Assembly (NCBI RefSeq): GCF_900176415.1
Contig: NZ_FWXO01000002.1
Coordinates: 62,001 to 126,000 of the forward strand
DNA: 64,000 nt
Direction of reading: 5' to 3'
Source: Cellulophaga tyrosinoxydans
GTDB taxonomy: Bacteria; Bacteroidota; Bacteroidia; Flavobacteriales; Flavobacteriaceae
Shown here: positions 44,165 through 54,151 of the stretch, piece after piece
Numbering within the stretch: the first letter of the stretch is position 1
Layout of the letters: each line of letters opens with the position of its first letter
Notes under the pieces: generated by a model
The model's database searches: none
Seen by the model: the letters and a program-made list of their open reading frames with translations, nothing else
Told to the model about the DNA's origin: nothing
Program-made: the position numbers and the translations under genes

Positions 44165-45303
44165 TGACAGCCAACAATAGCATTCCTAAAGTAGGGTTTC
44201 CAACAACAATAACTGAAATAGTTTCTCGTATTGGTGAAATTAATCCAAAAAAATATGCCAGCTCTAGAAATTATATAGACGGATCCGTTTCCTATTTATC
44301 CCCATACATTTCAAGAGGAGTACTATCTACGAAACAAGTCTATCAAAACCTTTTAAGCCGTGGTTATAATGTATCAAATTCTGAAAAATTTATTCAAGAA
44401 TTAGCCTGGAGAGATTACTGGCAGCAGGTATGGATTAGTAAAGGCGATGCTATAAATACCGATTTAAAGCACCCACAGCAAGCGGTAGAAACTACAAAAA
44501 TATCGAAAGCCATTGTGTTTGCTAAAACAGGGATTGAGGCTATCGATATTGCAATTAAAGAATTTTATGAAACTGGATACCTTCACAATCACATGCGGAT
44601 GTATATAGCGAGTCTGGCATGTAATATTTCTAAAAACCACTGGAGAACTCCCGCGCAGTGGATGTATTATCATTTACTCGACGCAGATTGGGCGAGTAAT
44701 GCTTTGAGCTGGCAATGGGTAGCTGCAGCAAATAGTAATAAAAAGTATTATGCGAATCAAGAAAATATTAACAGATATTGTCATACAAACCAAACTGGGA
44801 CTTTTTTAGATATTGCCTACGATGATTTTGAAACTTTGGAAACTCCATCTCACCTTATTGATAGCACGCTGCCTGAATTAAAAACTATTCTACCTAAGTC
44901 TGATAACTTAAAAATTGATTCGAGCAAACCAACACTGATTTACAATTTTTACAATCTAGATCCAGATTGGAAAAAAGAAACAGATGCAAATAGAATTTTA
45001 CTTTTAGAACCATCTCTTTTTGAAAAGTATCCAGTTTCAGAGAATACTATAAAATTCACTTTAGCATTAGCAGAAAATATAGCTGCTATACAGGTATATG
45101 TGGGTGAGTTTAATGAATTGACCAAATTGTATACTTTAAATCATATATATTTTAAAGAGCATCCATTGAGCAAACACTACAAGGGTATTGAAGAGCCTCG
45201 TGATTGGATGTTTTCGGTCAAAGGCTATTACCCATCATTTTTCTCATTCTGGAAAAAATGTAAGAAAGAATTAAAGAACAATACCGTAAATGATGAATCT
45301 TAA
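44164..45303 (+). CDS. Photolyase/cryptochrome FAD-domain protein with apparent reversed domain order
   Basis: A 379-residue flavoprotein. Residues about 15-215 form the photolyase FAD-binding domain, with SVSYLSPYISRGVLS, ELAWRDYWQQVW, TGYLHNHMRMYIASL and DADWASNALSWQWVA. This domain normally follows an N-terminal antenna Rossmann domain, which is absent at the N-terminus here. Instead, the C-terminal part (about 250-379) contains RILLLEPSLFEKYP and an IQVYVGEFNEL-like strand, resembling the second half of an antenna domain. The start ATG at 44164 overlaps the previous stop as TAATG; an upstream ATG at 44116 is less likely. The reversed order is inference. Confidence 0.82.
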   Translation: MTANNSIPKVGFPTTITEIVSRIGEINPKKYASSRNYIDGSVSYLSPYISRGVLSTKQVYQNLLSRGYNVSNSEKFIQELAWRDYWQQVWISKGDAINTDLKHPQQAVETTKISKAIVFAKTGIEAIDIAIKEFYETGYLHNHMRMYIASLACNISKNHWRTPAQWMYYHLLDADWASNALSWQWVAAANSNKKYYANQENINRYCHTNQTGTFLDIAYDDFETLETPSHLIDSTLPELKTILPKSDNLKIDSSKPTLIYNFYNLDPDWKKETDANRILLLEPSLFEKYPVSENTIKFTLALAENIAAIQVYVGEFNELTKLYTLNHIYFKEHPLSKHYKGIEEPRDWMFSVKGYYPSFFSFWKKCKKELKNNTVNDES

Positions 45304-45922
45304 CCAAGAAGGGATTAAAAATCTTACTAGAGTTGACCGTATAAAAATTATCAACTCAGTATCCGGAATTAAACCCGCCAATCTTATTGGGACAATCTCG
45401 GAAGATGGTATTGCTAATGTGGCTATATTTAGTTCGGTGGTTCATTTAGGCAGTGATCCAGCTTTATTAGGCTTTATTTTGAGGCCTACAGGTGAAGTGC
45501 CACGAAATACCTTTGATAACATCCTCGCAAACCATTCCTATACCATAAATCATATTCATCCTGATTTTATTAAAAATGCGCATTATACCTCAGCTAAATT
45601 TGATAAAGATATTTCGGAGTTTGAAAAATGCAATCTGGAGGAAGAATATATAGCAACTATAAAAGCGCCTTTTGTGAAACAAAGTTGTTTTAAAATGGGT
45701 ATGGAATTTCGCGAAGCATTGCCAATTAAATTGAATGATACCATTTTAGTAGTTGGCGAAATTGTTCATTTAATAATGCCCGACGCATTAGTAAATGGTG
45801 ATGATGACATTAATCTAGAGCACACAAATGCAGTAGGTATTTCTGGTTTAAACAGTTACTACTCCGTTTCTAAAATAGGGGAATTTCCGTATGCGCGAAT
45901 TCATGAAGTCCCGAAATTTTAA
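45290..45922 (+). CDS. Flavin reductase family protein
   Basis: A 210-residue FMN-binding split-barrel protein. Family motifs include [36 protein letters not shown], in which the dinucleotide-binding loop is clear, and [14 protein letters not shown] near the C-terminus. It could supply reduced flavin to the neighbouring photolyase-type proteins. It overlaps the upstream gene by 14 bp (ATG at 45290 or 45293) and the DUF2256 start by 1 bp. Confidence 0.87.
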   Translation: MMNLNQEGIKNLTRVDRIKIINSVSGIKPANLIGTISEDGIANVAIFSSVVHLGSDPALLGFILRPTGEVPRNTFDNILANHSYTINHIHPDFIKNAHYTSAKFDKDISEFEKCNLEEEYIATIKAPFVKQSCFKMGMEFREALPIKLNDTILVVGEIVHLIMPDALVNGDDDINLEHTNAVGISGLNSYYSVSKIGEFPYARIHEVPKF

Positions 45923-46056
45923 TGAAAAAAGAACATTTACCTTCTAAAATATGTATAGTTTGTCAACGTCCATTTTCTTGGAGAAAGAAATGGGGAAAAA
46001 CTTGGGAAGAAGTAAAATATTGCAGTGAACGCTGCAGAAGAAATAAAACCAAATGA
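45922..46056 (+). CDS. DUF2256 zinc-ribbon-like small protein
   Basis: A 44-residue protein with C11-x2-C14 and C34-x3-C38 (CIVC and CSERC), the DUF2256 pattern, including PFSWRKKW between them. Four cysteines suggest one zinc. DUF2256 genes are often beside photolyase genes. It begins at an overlapping TAATG and ends 4 bp inside the cryptochrome gene (ATGA). Confidence 0.88.
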   Translation: MKKEHLPSKICIVCQRPFSWRKKWGKTWEEVKYCSERCRRNKTK

Positions 46057-47543
46057 TTAAAAAAGCTACGCTTATATTTCCCCATCAATTGTTTGAAAAT
46101 ATATCAAACTTAGATACAGAAACCCCAATATATCTTATCGAGGAATTCCTGTTTTTTAAACAGTATAAATTTCATAAACAGAAAATAGCATTGCATAGAG
46201 CAAGTATGAAATGTTATGAAGACTATTTGAAATCAAAAAAGCTGAAAGTACATTATGTAGCAACATCTTCACCCCTTTCTGATATTAGAAAATTAATTGT
46301 TCACCTTAATGAACAGAACATAAAGCAACTTAACTATACTGATGTAACAGATTATTGGTTGCAAAAAAGAATTTTAGAGACTTCTAATGAGTTTGGTATT
46401 GATTTAAATACATCTGATTCTCCTTTATTTTTAAATACTAGAAAAGAGTTAAAGACCTTTTTTAATTCAGAAAAAACCAATTTTCATCAAACTACATTTT
46501 ACGTTCAAGAAAGGAAAAAGAGAAAAATTTTACTGGAGGAAAATGACAAACCACTAGGCGGTAAATGGACTTTTGATACAGAAAATAGAAAAAAATATCC
46601 CGCCAAGAAAACGCCGCCTTCTATAAATTATCCTTTACCTACAGCGTATCATAAAGAAGCTAAAGAATATGTAGATAAGCATTTTACAAATAACTATGGG
46701 TCACTCACCGAAGAGTGCTACTACCCTATTGATTTTGAATCATCTAAATTATGGCTAGAGCAATTTTTGGAGCAACGATTTTTAGAATTTGGAACCTATG
46801 AAGATGCTATCGTTGCAGAAAATTCTTTGCTTCATCATAGTGTTTTAACGCCAATGTTAAACATAGGGCTTTTAACCCCAAAATACATTATTGAAAGAAC
46901 CTTAAATTTTGCAGAAGAAAATGAAATACCTCTAAACTCTGTAGAAGGATTTGTACGGCAAATCATTGGCTGGAGAGAATTTATGCGTGGTATGTACGAG
47001 TTAAAAGGTAATATACAACGGACCACTAATTTTTGGAAATTTAAAAGAAAAATTCCAAAGTCATTTTACACTGGTGATAGTGGAATTTTACCCATTGACC
47101 AAACCATAAAAAAGGTATTAAAAACAGGATATTGCCATCATATAGAGCGATTAATGCTTTTGGGTAATTTTATGCTCTTATGTGAATTTGATCCTGATGA
47201 AGTTTATGTGTGGTTTATGGAATTATTTATTGATGCCTACGACTGGGTAATGGTTCCGAATATATATGGTATGAGTCAGTTTGCAGATGGCGGTTTATTA
47301 GCAACAAAACCCTACATAAGCGGGAGTAATTATGTCATGAAAATGAGTGATTATACCAAAGGTGACTGGCAAAAAACTTGGGATGGACTATTTTGGCGTT
47401 TTATGCATGTACATAGAGATTTCTTTAAAGGAAACCCAAGATTAAACATGCTAGTAAGTATGTTTGATAAAATGGATGATGATAAAAAAGAGTTTCATTT
47501 GGAAAGTGCCAACAGCTTTATTTCAAAATTAAAAGAATCGTAA
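46053..47543 (+). CDS. Cryptochrome/photolyase of the FeS-BCP (PhrB-like) family, lacking cluster cysteines
   Basis: A 496-residue protein of the prokaryotic (6-4)-photolyase/CryB group. The N-terminal domain (1-130) starts [11 protein letters not shown]-domain motifs include [20 protein letters not shown] (296-315), [15 protein letters not shown] (362-376), [14 protein letters not shown] (401-414) and [16 protein letters not shown] (419-434). Classical members hold a [4Fe-4S] cluster with four cysteines, one before the HHIERL helix and three after MSDY. Here those positions read GILP and [10 protein letters not shown] and the later loop is shortened, so no cluster is expected. Last gene of the operon. 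Confidence 0.9.
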   Translation: MIKKATLIFPHQLFENISNLDTETPIYLIEEFLFFKQYKFHKQKIALHRASMKCYEDYLKSKKLKVHYVATSSPLSDIRKLIVHLNEQNIKQLNYTDVTDYWLQKRILETSNEFGIDLNTSDSPLFLNTRKELKTFFNSEKTNFHQTTFYVQERKKRKILLEENDKPLGGKWTFDTENRKKYPAKKTPPSINYPLPTAYHKEAKEYVDKHFTNNYGSLTEECYYPIDFESSKLWLEQFLEQRFLEFGTYEDAIVAENSLLHHSVLTPMLNIGLLTPKYIIERTLNFAEENEIPLNSVEGFVRQIIGWREFMRGMYELKGNIQRTTNFWKFKRKIPKSFYTGDSGILPIDQTIKKVLKTGYCHHIERLMLLGNFMLLCEFDPDEVYVWFMELFIDAYDWVMVPNIYGMSQFADGGLLATKPYISGSNYVMKMSDYTKGDWQKTWDGLFWRFMHVHRDFFKGNPRLNMLVSMFDKMDDDKKEFHLESANSFISKLKES

Positions 47544-47662
47544 AAACATTCATCTAAACAAATTTTCTATTGGACTATAGTAACTAGCATTTTAAAGTAT
47601 TAGGCAGAAATTAATAGACTTTATGGTATAATTTAGGTTAAAATCTTAAAAAAATCAATGTT

Positions 47663-48064
47663 ATGAAAACTAATAAAACATACTATTTTATAGCTCTTAC
47701 ATTATTTGCTATTGCCATTATAGGCGCAGTTGTAAACTCCATTATAAATTATGACCTTGTAGCGTTAAAATTAAAAAGTCTTGGATATCCTGTTTATTTA
47801 ATATCTGTTATTGGAACAGCTCAAGTATTAGGTTTAATTTTAATGATTACAAAGCCAAATAAATGGCTAGTGGAATGGGCTTATGCAGGTTTTTTTATAA
47901 ATTTTACCTTTGGAATTATAGCGCATTTATTGGCAAAAGATGGGAATGGTGCAACGGCCGTTTTTGTTTTTATAATACTTCTAGTGACTTATTTTTTTGA
48001 AAAAAAGGTTCGTCATGATAAAAAATTTCAAAAAAAGGAAGTAAAACTTACGCTTAGCAAATAA
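47663..48064 (+). CDS. DoxX-like family membrane protein
   Basis: A 133-residue protein with four transmembrane helices (about 8-28, 45-63, 73-90, 98-115) fitting the DoxX-like family. Function varies or is unknown. It is preceded by a 119-bp gap after the photolyase operon and followed by a bidirectional terminator. Confidence 0.78.
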   Translation: MKTNKTYYFIALTLFAIAIIGAVVNSIINYDLVALKLKSLGYPVYLISVIGTAQVLGLILMITKPNKWLVEWAYAGFFINFTFGIIAHLLAKDGNGATAVFVFIILLVTYFFEKKVRHDKKFQKKEVKLTLSK

Positions 48065-48125
48065 ACATTCATCGCAACATTTTATATGAAATTATGTGAA
48101 AAATTATTTGTGGTAAAAACATAAA

Positions 48126-48160
48126 AAAACCGCCAAATAAATGGCGGTTTTCATTTTTTA
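48126..48160. terminator. Bidirectional terminator
   Basis: Perfect 10-bp stem AAAACCGCCA (48126-48135) / TGGCGGTTTT (48142-48151), 6-nt loop, T-run after it; an A-run precedes it, so it works on both strands for the converging DoxX-like and nuclease genes. Confidence 0.9.
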
Positions 48161-48172
48161 AAAATAAGATAT

Positions 48173-51100
48173 TTATTTCTTTATAAGTTGCTGCGTTCCT
48201 TGCACTTTGCCGTCAACAATTATTTTTAAATAATAAAATCCTCTAGGTAAATACCACAAAGTTAAAACGGATTTATTATTCCCCGTATTCAAATGATCTT
48301 TGGATTTATATACGGTTCTTCCATTAAAATTGTAAACAACATATTCTGCTTTTGCTCTCTTGGTAGTATTAACATCCACGATAACATAAGACACAAATGT
48401 ATTTGGATACACCTTGTAAGTAATTTCATCTTCCACATTTTCATCATCACAAGAGCCTAAGATATCTCCATGATTTAGATGTGATTGTACTGCATTTGAC
48501 GAAACACAAATGCTTTGTCCCTTATGACATATTTGTACTTTTGAAGATTTATTATTCTTCCCACAAGAAACATCAACCACATTTACTTGTATAGTTGCCT
48601 GTGTAGAACAACCTTTTGCATCAGTAATCGTAATAGAATAGTTAGTAGTTTCCTCAGGACAAACGGTTATGTTCTCAGTGGTTTCACCTGTATTCCAAGA
48701 ATACAAGTATGGTGCTTCTCCACCCCAAGTACTTGTTACACCAATAGTTGTACAAGCTTCAGAAGAATAGCCATAATAAACCGTTGTGTCTTCTGTTATC
48801 GTATATGCTATAGGTAATGCTTCCCCTACAGTAACATCTGCCGTTAGCGCGGATCCAAGTGCATCGGTCACAGTAACAGCATACACTCCACCTACCAAAT
48901 CAATTGCGGAGGCAGAAGATTGCCCATCGTTCCATAAATAAGTATAAGGAGCAATCCCACCCGAAACATTTACAGTAGCAGTACCATCCTGCGCACCAGC
49001 ACAACTAACGTCAGTTGCCTCAATAGCTGTTATTGCAAATTCATTCAACAGGAATCGTGCAGAAACAGGGAAATGATCTGACGTTGTAGATGGATAATCA
49101 TAATCATAAAACTCATACCCAACACTAACTGACTCATTAATATATATAGGAGCCACTTCATTAGAAACCATAATATGATCTATCATATTTTCTCTAAACA
49201 CATAAGAACGGTAATCTGCATCACTCAAGACACTTGTAAGAATGGTATAGTTTAATGGGTCATTTACATATTTTTCAAATGTACTTGCAGAAGTTGCAAC
49301 ATTATCCGCAACAGTTTCATCCACATCATCATTAAAATCGCCTAGCACAATTAAGTTTGAATTTGCATACTGTGCGTCTAAGGTATCTTTTAAAACCTCA
49401 ACATCATATTTACGCATATCATAACGCTCTTGAGAATCTGTACTACCATTCGCTCTTGCATGTAAGGCCACAATGTTAAATTGTTTCGTAATACCATCTA
49501 AAGTAACATCTGCAGTCATCATAAAAGGTAATCTTCCACTTGCATAAAAACGAGTTTTATCAGCAACAGGATATGCAGCCAAAGCAGCATCATCTCCACC
49601 ATTATAATAAGGATGAATTGATGTTAATAGTGGTTTAGTTTCTACAACGGATACGGTAGCAGTATTATAAATAAAACCTACTTTTTGTTGTGTTCCTGTT
49701 TCATCATTTGGATAGGATACAGCTTCAGAAAGCACATAAGCGTATCCAGGTAATTCGCTTACCATTTGAGCAAATAATACGTCATCAGAAACTTCTTCTA
49801 CAGCATAAACATCTGCATTTAGTTTTTGAATTATTGTTTTAACACTATCTTTTTGAATGGCATCAGAATTTGGGTTACCAGCTGTAGGTGCATTGGTTTC
49901 GTCACCAAACCACTCAATATTCCAAGCAACCACATCGAATGTTTTTTCTTTTGATATCGTAACCGTACTACCCAATGGAATATATTCTCCTGCGCAGGCC
50001 ATATCTGATTTCATTCTTGGTAGTAATTGATACGTTTCGAAAAAACGACCAACTACTCCGGTAATTTCAGAACATGCTTCAGGTTGCCCTAAACCAACAA
50101 TGGCTTTTACATCATTATCAATACGCAATTCTCCATTACCACTTGAATCGCTTAGCAAGTAATTAGAATTTCCAAAAAGTATATCCCCAGGTTTTGGAAA
50201 ACTTGGGTTAAGTATGGTAACCAATTCTGCTGGATGATTACTTATTTCAGCTAATGTAATAGTTATTGGCGCAATCGGATTTGTAGGCAATCCGTTATTT
50301 TCTACAGCAGTAACAGCACTTATCTGAATTTGATCATTAAAAGCACTTCTTGTTCCTGTTAACGTAATAGAATCTCCCACCATAAAATTACCCGTACCAT
50401 GCACCGATTGATCAAAAATGGCAATAGCTCCAGTTGCATCTTGTATATAAGCCGACCCTGCAAATTCATCTGCCACAGTTAAAACACCACTTACTGTAAC
50501 TAATTCTCCTTCTGCCGAATTACGAGCCGATAAAATGGAAATCGTAGCAGGAGGTGGTATAACTGCTCCATTTTCTTTTCCTGGAGATGGTAAAGCTTGA
50601 ATATAAGATACCGTATTTCTTAAGCCTCCGCCTCCATTAGGAATGCGCTGCATGGATTGATTATCCTTATCACCCAATCCAGCTTCATTTATTTGCTCTT
50701 GACCGGTATTAAGTAATACTAATAATTCTAAATCATCACTATCATCAGTATCATATACTAAAGCATCTAAAAGCGAATCGTTTACTAGAACGGCAGTTCC
50801 ATTAGGAAAATTAGAAGCATCTCCTAAATATAAAGCGACTGCATCTGCTCCATTTTGTAATCCATTTGTAGTAAATGCAGGTAAATCTACATTCTCCACT
50901 AAAGCACTACCTATAACAAAATAACCATTTTCATTGGTGGTATATCCGTCTAAATCAATAGCATTATAGCTTAGATCATTGCTTCCATTATATAATACGA
51001 CCACTAATCCATCTAAAGAAGTATTACCAATTCCACCATCAAATAACTCAATGAATTCTAAAGCATCTGTACCAGGTGTATCAGAATCTACTTCATTTAT

Positions 51101-54100
51101 AACAATCTGTGGTGCACCTGTAATTTCGTAGGTGGCAATTGGAAAAGGATTCACTGCGGAGGCATTTGAAGTCTCATTATCTAAGGCATCAATTCCACTA
51201 AATATCCAATTATCTAATATAAATGTAGTACCATCTGGGCCAGTATTTACTTTTCTATAGGCCCAACCATCCGCATAATCCCATGCTTGGCCAGTTCCAT
51301 CAACATTTATATCACCAAAAATATCTACAACAACACCATCTTTAAACAACTCAATTGCATCATCGCCATTAATCGCTGCAGCATTTACCACAAATTGAGG
51401 CGAAAAACCAAAGAATGAAGTAAAGCCTGGTGCTTCTGAAGAAATATAAATAAAATCTCCTGCAGCGGCGGATTGTACAGGAAAGGTAAACTCTTCACCA
51501 TCTGTTCCTCCTCCATTATTTGCAGAACCAAACCCGTATATACTTAAATCGGGAATATCTTGTGTAACATAGAATTCGATTGCTTTAGGTATACCACCAG
51601 TTAGTGGTCCGTCTACGATACCTGTGATAACTAATGCGCTTGTATTCACACCTGTTTCGGCCAATGTATTTATAGTAATTGTGGCAGTCGTATCTGATGT
51701 ATTGCCCGATGCATCTACTGCAATTATTGTAAAAGAATATAATGTATTTGCTGCCAAATTATCTAATGTAACTACCGTAGTAGCTGTAGTTGCCAATAAT
51801 GTAGTTCCATTAAAAATTTGGTATTCTGAAACACCAATATTATCCGTTGAAGCATCCCAAGATAACGTAACATTTGATGATGAAATATCTTGAGCTAGAA
51901 TATTGGTTGGTATGCTAGGTGCCTCAGTATCTATTTCTCCTGCAGTTACATTCTCTGTGCCAGGAGTTGGTATTAACATTGCATACGCAGCAGTATTTCT
52001 AGCACCTCCTTGTCCGTTTGGAATTCGCTGCATAGAATTTATTGTGCCATTACCACCTTCATTTTCATCAACCTGAGATTGACCTAAATTTAATAATGTA
52101 AGAAGTTCTGCATCGTCAGCATCACTTGTACCATAAACGATAGCATCTTGTAATGAAGCATCAATTAAAAGTGGTGTACTATTTGGAAAACTAGATGCAT
52201 CACCAGTATATAAAGCTACTGCATCTGCTCCATTTTGAATTCCATTTGTAGTAAAAACTGGCAAGTCTACATTAGGCACATTAGCACTACCTACCACAAA
52301 ATAGCCATTGGCATTTGTTGTATATCCATCTAAATCTATGGCATTATAACTTAAATCATTACTGCCGTTATACAAAACAAGTACTAAACCATCTAATGAA
52401 GTGTTTCCTAAACCACCATCATATATCTCGATAAATTCTGCTGCATCGGTACCATCTTGATCAGCATCAACCTCGTTAATAAGTATATTTGGGATTGCAG
52501 AAATTGCGGTGCCTTGTAATTGTATATCATCAAAACCGGCAAAATCAGAACCTCCATTTTGCTTTACGAAAAGTACTAAACTTACATTAGATACCGTATT
52601 AGGCACAGTATTACTTATTACTTCCCAACCTGTTGTACTGTATGGGCTACCAACAGTAATAATTGAAGTTCCTTGAGAAATGTTATCATAAATTAATTCA
52701 TAACTAATACTATCCCCATTCGCCACATCGTAGCCATCAACATTAATAGCAAAAGAAAGCACTACATCATTATATCCGGAAATATCTATAGTATTAAAAG
52801 AAAGTGTTCCACCATCCGTAGTGCCACAATTACCTTCTAAATCTTGAATTCCGAAAAAGTTAGCCCCTGAATAGGAATTTGTAATACTTCCCAAATTAGA
52901 AACAACATCCCAAACATCTCCTCCTCCATCATTACAAGATACAGGAGAAAGCGAATATGACCAACTGTCATTTGAATTCCCCTCAAATCCTTGGAACACA
53001 ATATGATCACCTGATGGTGGTGTAATGATGCCATCATCTAAAGTAGTCACTGAAACACTATTACTATCTTCAGAAGTATTTCCTGCGGCATCCAATGCTT
53101 TTACTGTGAAAGAATAAGTTGTATTGGGTAACAAACTTGTTAAGCTAATGCTCGTATTTGTAGTAGAAGTGTAAAATGTTGCACCGTTGAATATCTGATA
53201 TGCTATAACACCTACATTATCTGTAGAAGCGTTCCAGGTTAAAAATGTTTCTGTTGCGGTTGTATTTGATGCCAGTAAATTGGAAGGTACACTTGGTGCT
53301 TCCACATCACTTGAACTGTTATCAAATCTATTTTCTGCTTGTGGTCCTCCCCAAATTGTTGTGGCAAAAGCAGGGTTGTCAATAAAAGGATTTCTATTCC
53401 CTTGAATACCTTCTAAAAGAACATTTCTATTAATTTCTACTTGTGAAACTGGATCTTCAGCATTCCATTCTAAAAATATATCACGCATTTCAGCATTATA
53501 AGTGGAACTGCCTAGACCTACAACATTAGGCAAACAACGTTCGCCATAGCGTATAAACATATACATCATCATACGAGCTACATCGCCTTTCCATTCATCG
53601 CCTGGGTAAAAACCACCATTTATAGCTCTAGCATTGCCTTCTGCATCTATATAAGCTAGATTACCTCGATTACCATTAAACTGAACATCTGAAGCTCTTA
53701 AATGATGCGCATCTGATCCTGGACCTGTTTCTCCTAAATTTGGATTACCTAATGACTTAGGATATGTATGTTCTCTGTTCCAATCTCCTACATTTCCACC
53801 ATTCATATTTTTAGAACGACTTCTATCATTCGTAATATCTGAATCGGTATCATTATAACCATAAATTAATAAAACATTATTCGGATTTGCTGGATCTAAA
53901 TCTGTTTGTTTTAAGGCATCCCAAACACCTGGTGTGTAACTTAAAATAGTAGTTTGGGTATTTGTTACTAATGTAGCAAGGTTCGTTTTTAAACTTTCCC
54001 CTGTAGCCTCTATATTTGTCCCATTGTAATACGAGGGGACTTGGGCAAGACCAAAGTTTAAAATTAATAGCGTAAAAAGCCAAATAAAAAGGCTCTTTCT

Positions 54101-54118
54101 TAAGTAAAGTTGTTTCAT
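48173..54118 (-). CDS. Giant T9SS-secreted protein with two nuclease domains
   Basis: A 1981-residue multidomain exoprotein. Order: signal peptide (1-25); endonuclease I domain (about 26-262; NREHTYPKS, DAHHLRASD); fibronectin III (270-360); jelly-roll/MAM-like (376-536); lamin-tail domain (540-723); fibronectin III (730-820); lamin-tail-like (823-996); lamin-tail (1000-1186); OB-fold-like (1190-1383); endonuclease/exonuclease/phosphatase domain (about 1387-1694; NIEWFG, VALHARANG, VLGDFNDD, TSDHFPV); SprB/PKD-like repeats (1697-1853); a cysteine/His motif ending HLNHGDILGSC (to 1890); and a type A T9SS sorting domain (1897-1981). It probably degrades extracellular DNA or other phosphodiesters for nutrients or biofilm escape. 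Both nuclease motif sets look complete. A TAnnTTTG box precedes it. Confidence 0.93.
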   Translation of the reverse strand: MKQLYLRKSLFIWLFTLLILNFGLAQVPSYYNGTNIEATGESLKTNLATLVTNTQTTILSYTPGVWDALKQTDLDPANPNNVLLIYGYNDTDSDITNDRSRSKNMNGGNVGDWNREHTYPKSLGNPNLGETGPGSDAHHLRASDVQFNGNRGNLAYIDAEGNARAINGGFYPGDEWKGDVARMMMYMFIRYGERCLPNVVGLGSSTYNAEMRDIFLEWNAEDPVSQVEINRNVLLEGIQGNRNPFIDNPAFATTIWGGPQAENRFDNSSSDVEAPSVPSNLLASNTTATETFLTWNASTDNVGVIAYQIFNGATFYTSTTNTSISLTSLLPNTTYSFTVKALDAAGNTSEDSNSVSVTTLDDGIITPPSGDHIVFQGFEGNSNDSWSYSLSPVSCNDGGGDVWDVVSNLGSITNSYSGANFFGIQDLEGNCGTTDGGTLSFNTIDISGYNDVVLSFAINVDGYDVANGDSISYELIYDNISQGTSIITVGSPYSTTGWEVISNTVPNTVSNVSLVLFVKQNGGSDFAGFDDIQLQGTAISAIPNILINEVDADQDGTDAAEFIEIYDGGLGNTSLDGLVLVLYNGSNDLSYNAIDLDGYTTNANGYFVVGSANVPNVDLPVFTTNGIQNGADAVALYTGDASSFPNSTPLLIDASLQDAIVYGTSDADDAELLTLLNLGQSQVDENEGGNGTINSMQRIPNGQGGARNTAAYAMLIPTPGTENVTAGEIDTEAPSIPTNILAQDISSSNVTLSWDASTDNIGVSEYQIFNGTTLLATTATTVVTLDNLAANTLYSFTIIAVDASGNTSDTTATITINTLAETGVNTSALVITGIVDGPLTGGIPKAIEFYVTQDIPDLSIYGFGSANNGGGTDGEEFTFPVQSAAAGDFIYISSEAPGFTSFFGFSPQFVVNAAAINGDDAIELFKDGVVVDIFGDINVDGTGQAWDYADGWAYRKVNTGPDGTTFILDNWIFSGIDALDNETSNASAVNPFPIATYEITGAPQIVINEVDSDTPGTDALEFIELFDGGIGNTSLDGLVVVLYNGSNDLSYNAIDLDGYTTNENGYFVIGSALVENVDLPAFTTNGLQNGADAVALYLGDASNFPNGTAVLVNDSLLDALVYDTDDSDDLELLVLLNTGQEQINEAGLGDKDNQSMQRIPNGGGGLRNTVSYIQALPSPGKENGAVIPPPATISILSARNSAEGELVTVSGVLTVADEFAGSAYIQDATGAIAIFDQSVHGTGNFMVGDSITLTGTRSAFNDQIQISAVTAVENNGLPTNPIAPITITLAEISNHPAELVTILNPSFPKPGDILFGNSNYLLSDSSGNGELRIDNDVKAIVGLGQPEACSEITGVVGRFFETYQLLPRMKSDMACAGEYIPLGSTVTISKEKTFDVVAWNIEWFGDETNAPTAGNPNSDAIQKDSVKTIIQKLNADVYAVEEVSDDVLFAQMVSELPGYAYVLSEAVSYPNDETGTQQKVGFIYNTATVSVVETKPLLTSIHPYYNGGDDAALAAYPVADKTRFYASGRLPFMMTADVTLDGITKQFNIVALHARANGSTDSQERYDMRKYDVEVLKDTLDAQYANSNLIVLGDFNDDVDETVADNVATSASTFEKYVNDPLNYTILTSVLSDADYRSYVFRENMIDHIMVSNEVAPIYINESVSVGYEFYDYDYPSTTSDHFPVSARFLLNEFAITAIEATDVSCAGAQDGTATVNVSGGIAPYTYLWNDGQSSASAIDLVGGVYAVTVTDALGSALTADVTVGEALPIAYTITEDTTVYYGYSSEACTTIGVTSTWGGEAPYLYSWNTGETTENITVCPEETTNYSITITDAKGCSTQATIQVNVVDVSCGKNNKSSKVQICHKGQSICVSSNAVQSHLNHGDILGSCDDENVEDEITYKVYPNTFVSYVIVDVNTTKRAKAEYVVYNFNGRTVYKSKDHLNTGNNKSVLTLWYLPRGFYYLKIIVDGKVQGTQQLIKK
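50581..51110. repeat. Internal coding repeat, lamin-tail unit B
   Basis: About 530 bp encoding residues near 1003-1180 of the nuclease. Strong similarity to unit A at 51961-52490, including the shared stretches LDGLVVVLYNGSNDLSYNAI and NGADAVALY. Confidence 0.8.
51961..52490. repeat. Internal coding repeat, lamin-tail unit A
   Basis: About 530 bp encoding residues near 543-720, similar to unit B at 50581-51110; a tandem-type domain duplication separated by FN3 and a third, diverged unit. Confidence 0.8.
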
Positions 54119-54143
54119 ATTGGATTAATTATATTAGTATAAA

Positions 54144-54151
54144 CAAACTTA
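54144..54151 (-). promoter_or_regulatory. -7 promoter box of the nuclease gene
   Basis: Reads TAAGTTTG on the minus strand, exact TAnnTTTG match, 25 bp before the start codon. Confidence 0.55.

Noticed and set aside
51624-51893. 89-codon plus-strand frame inside the giant nuclease gene
   Set aside because: Antisense to an FN3 domain with repetitive codons; low-complexity shadow.
50581-52490. Repeats considered as a possible mobile element or CRISPR-like array
   Set aside because: They are in-frame protein domain repeats without spacers, terminal inverted repeats or transposase.
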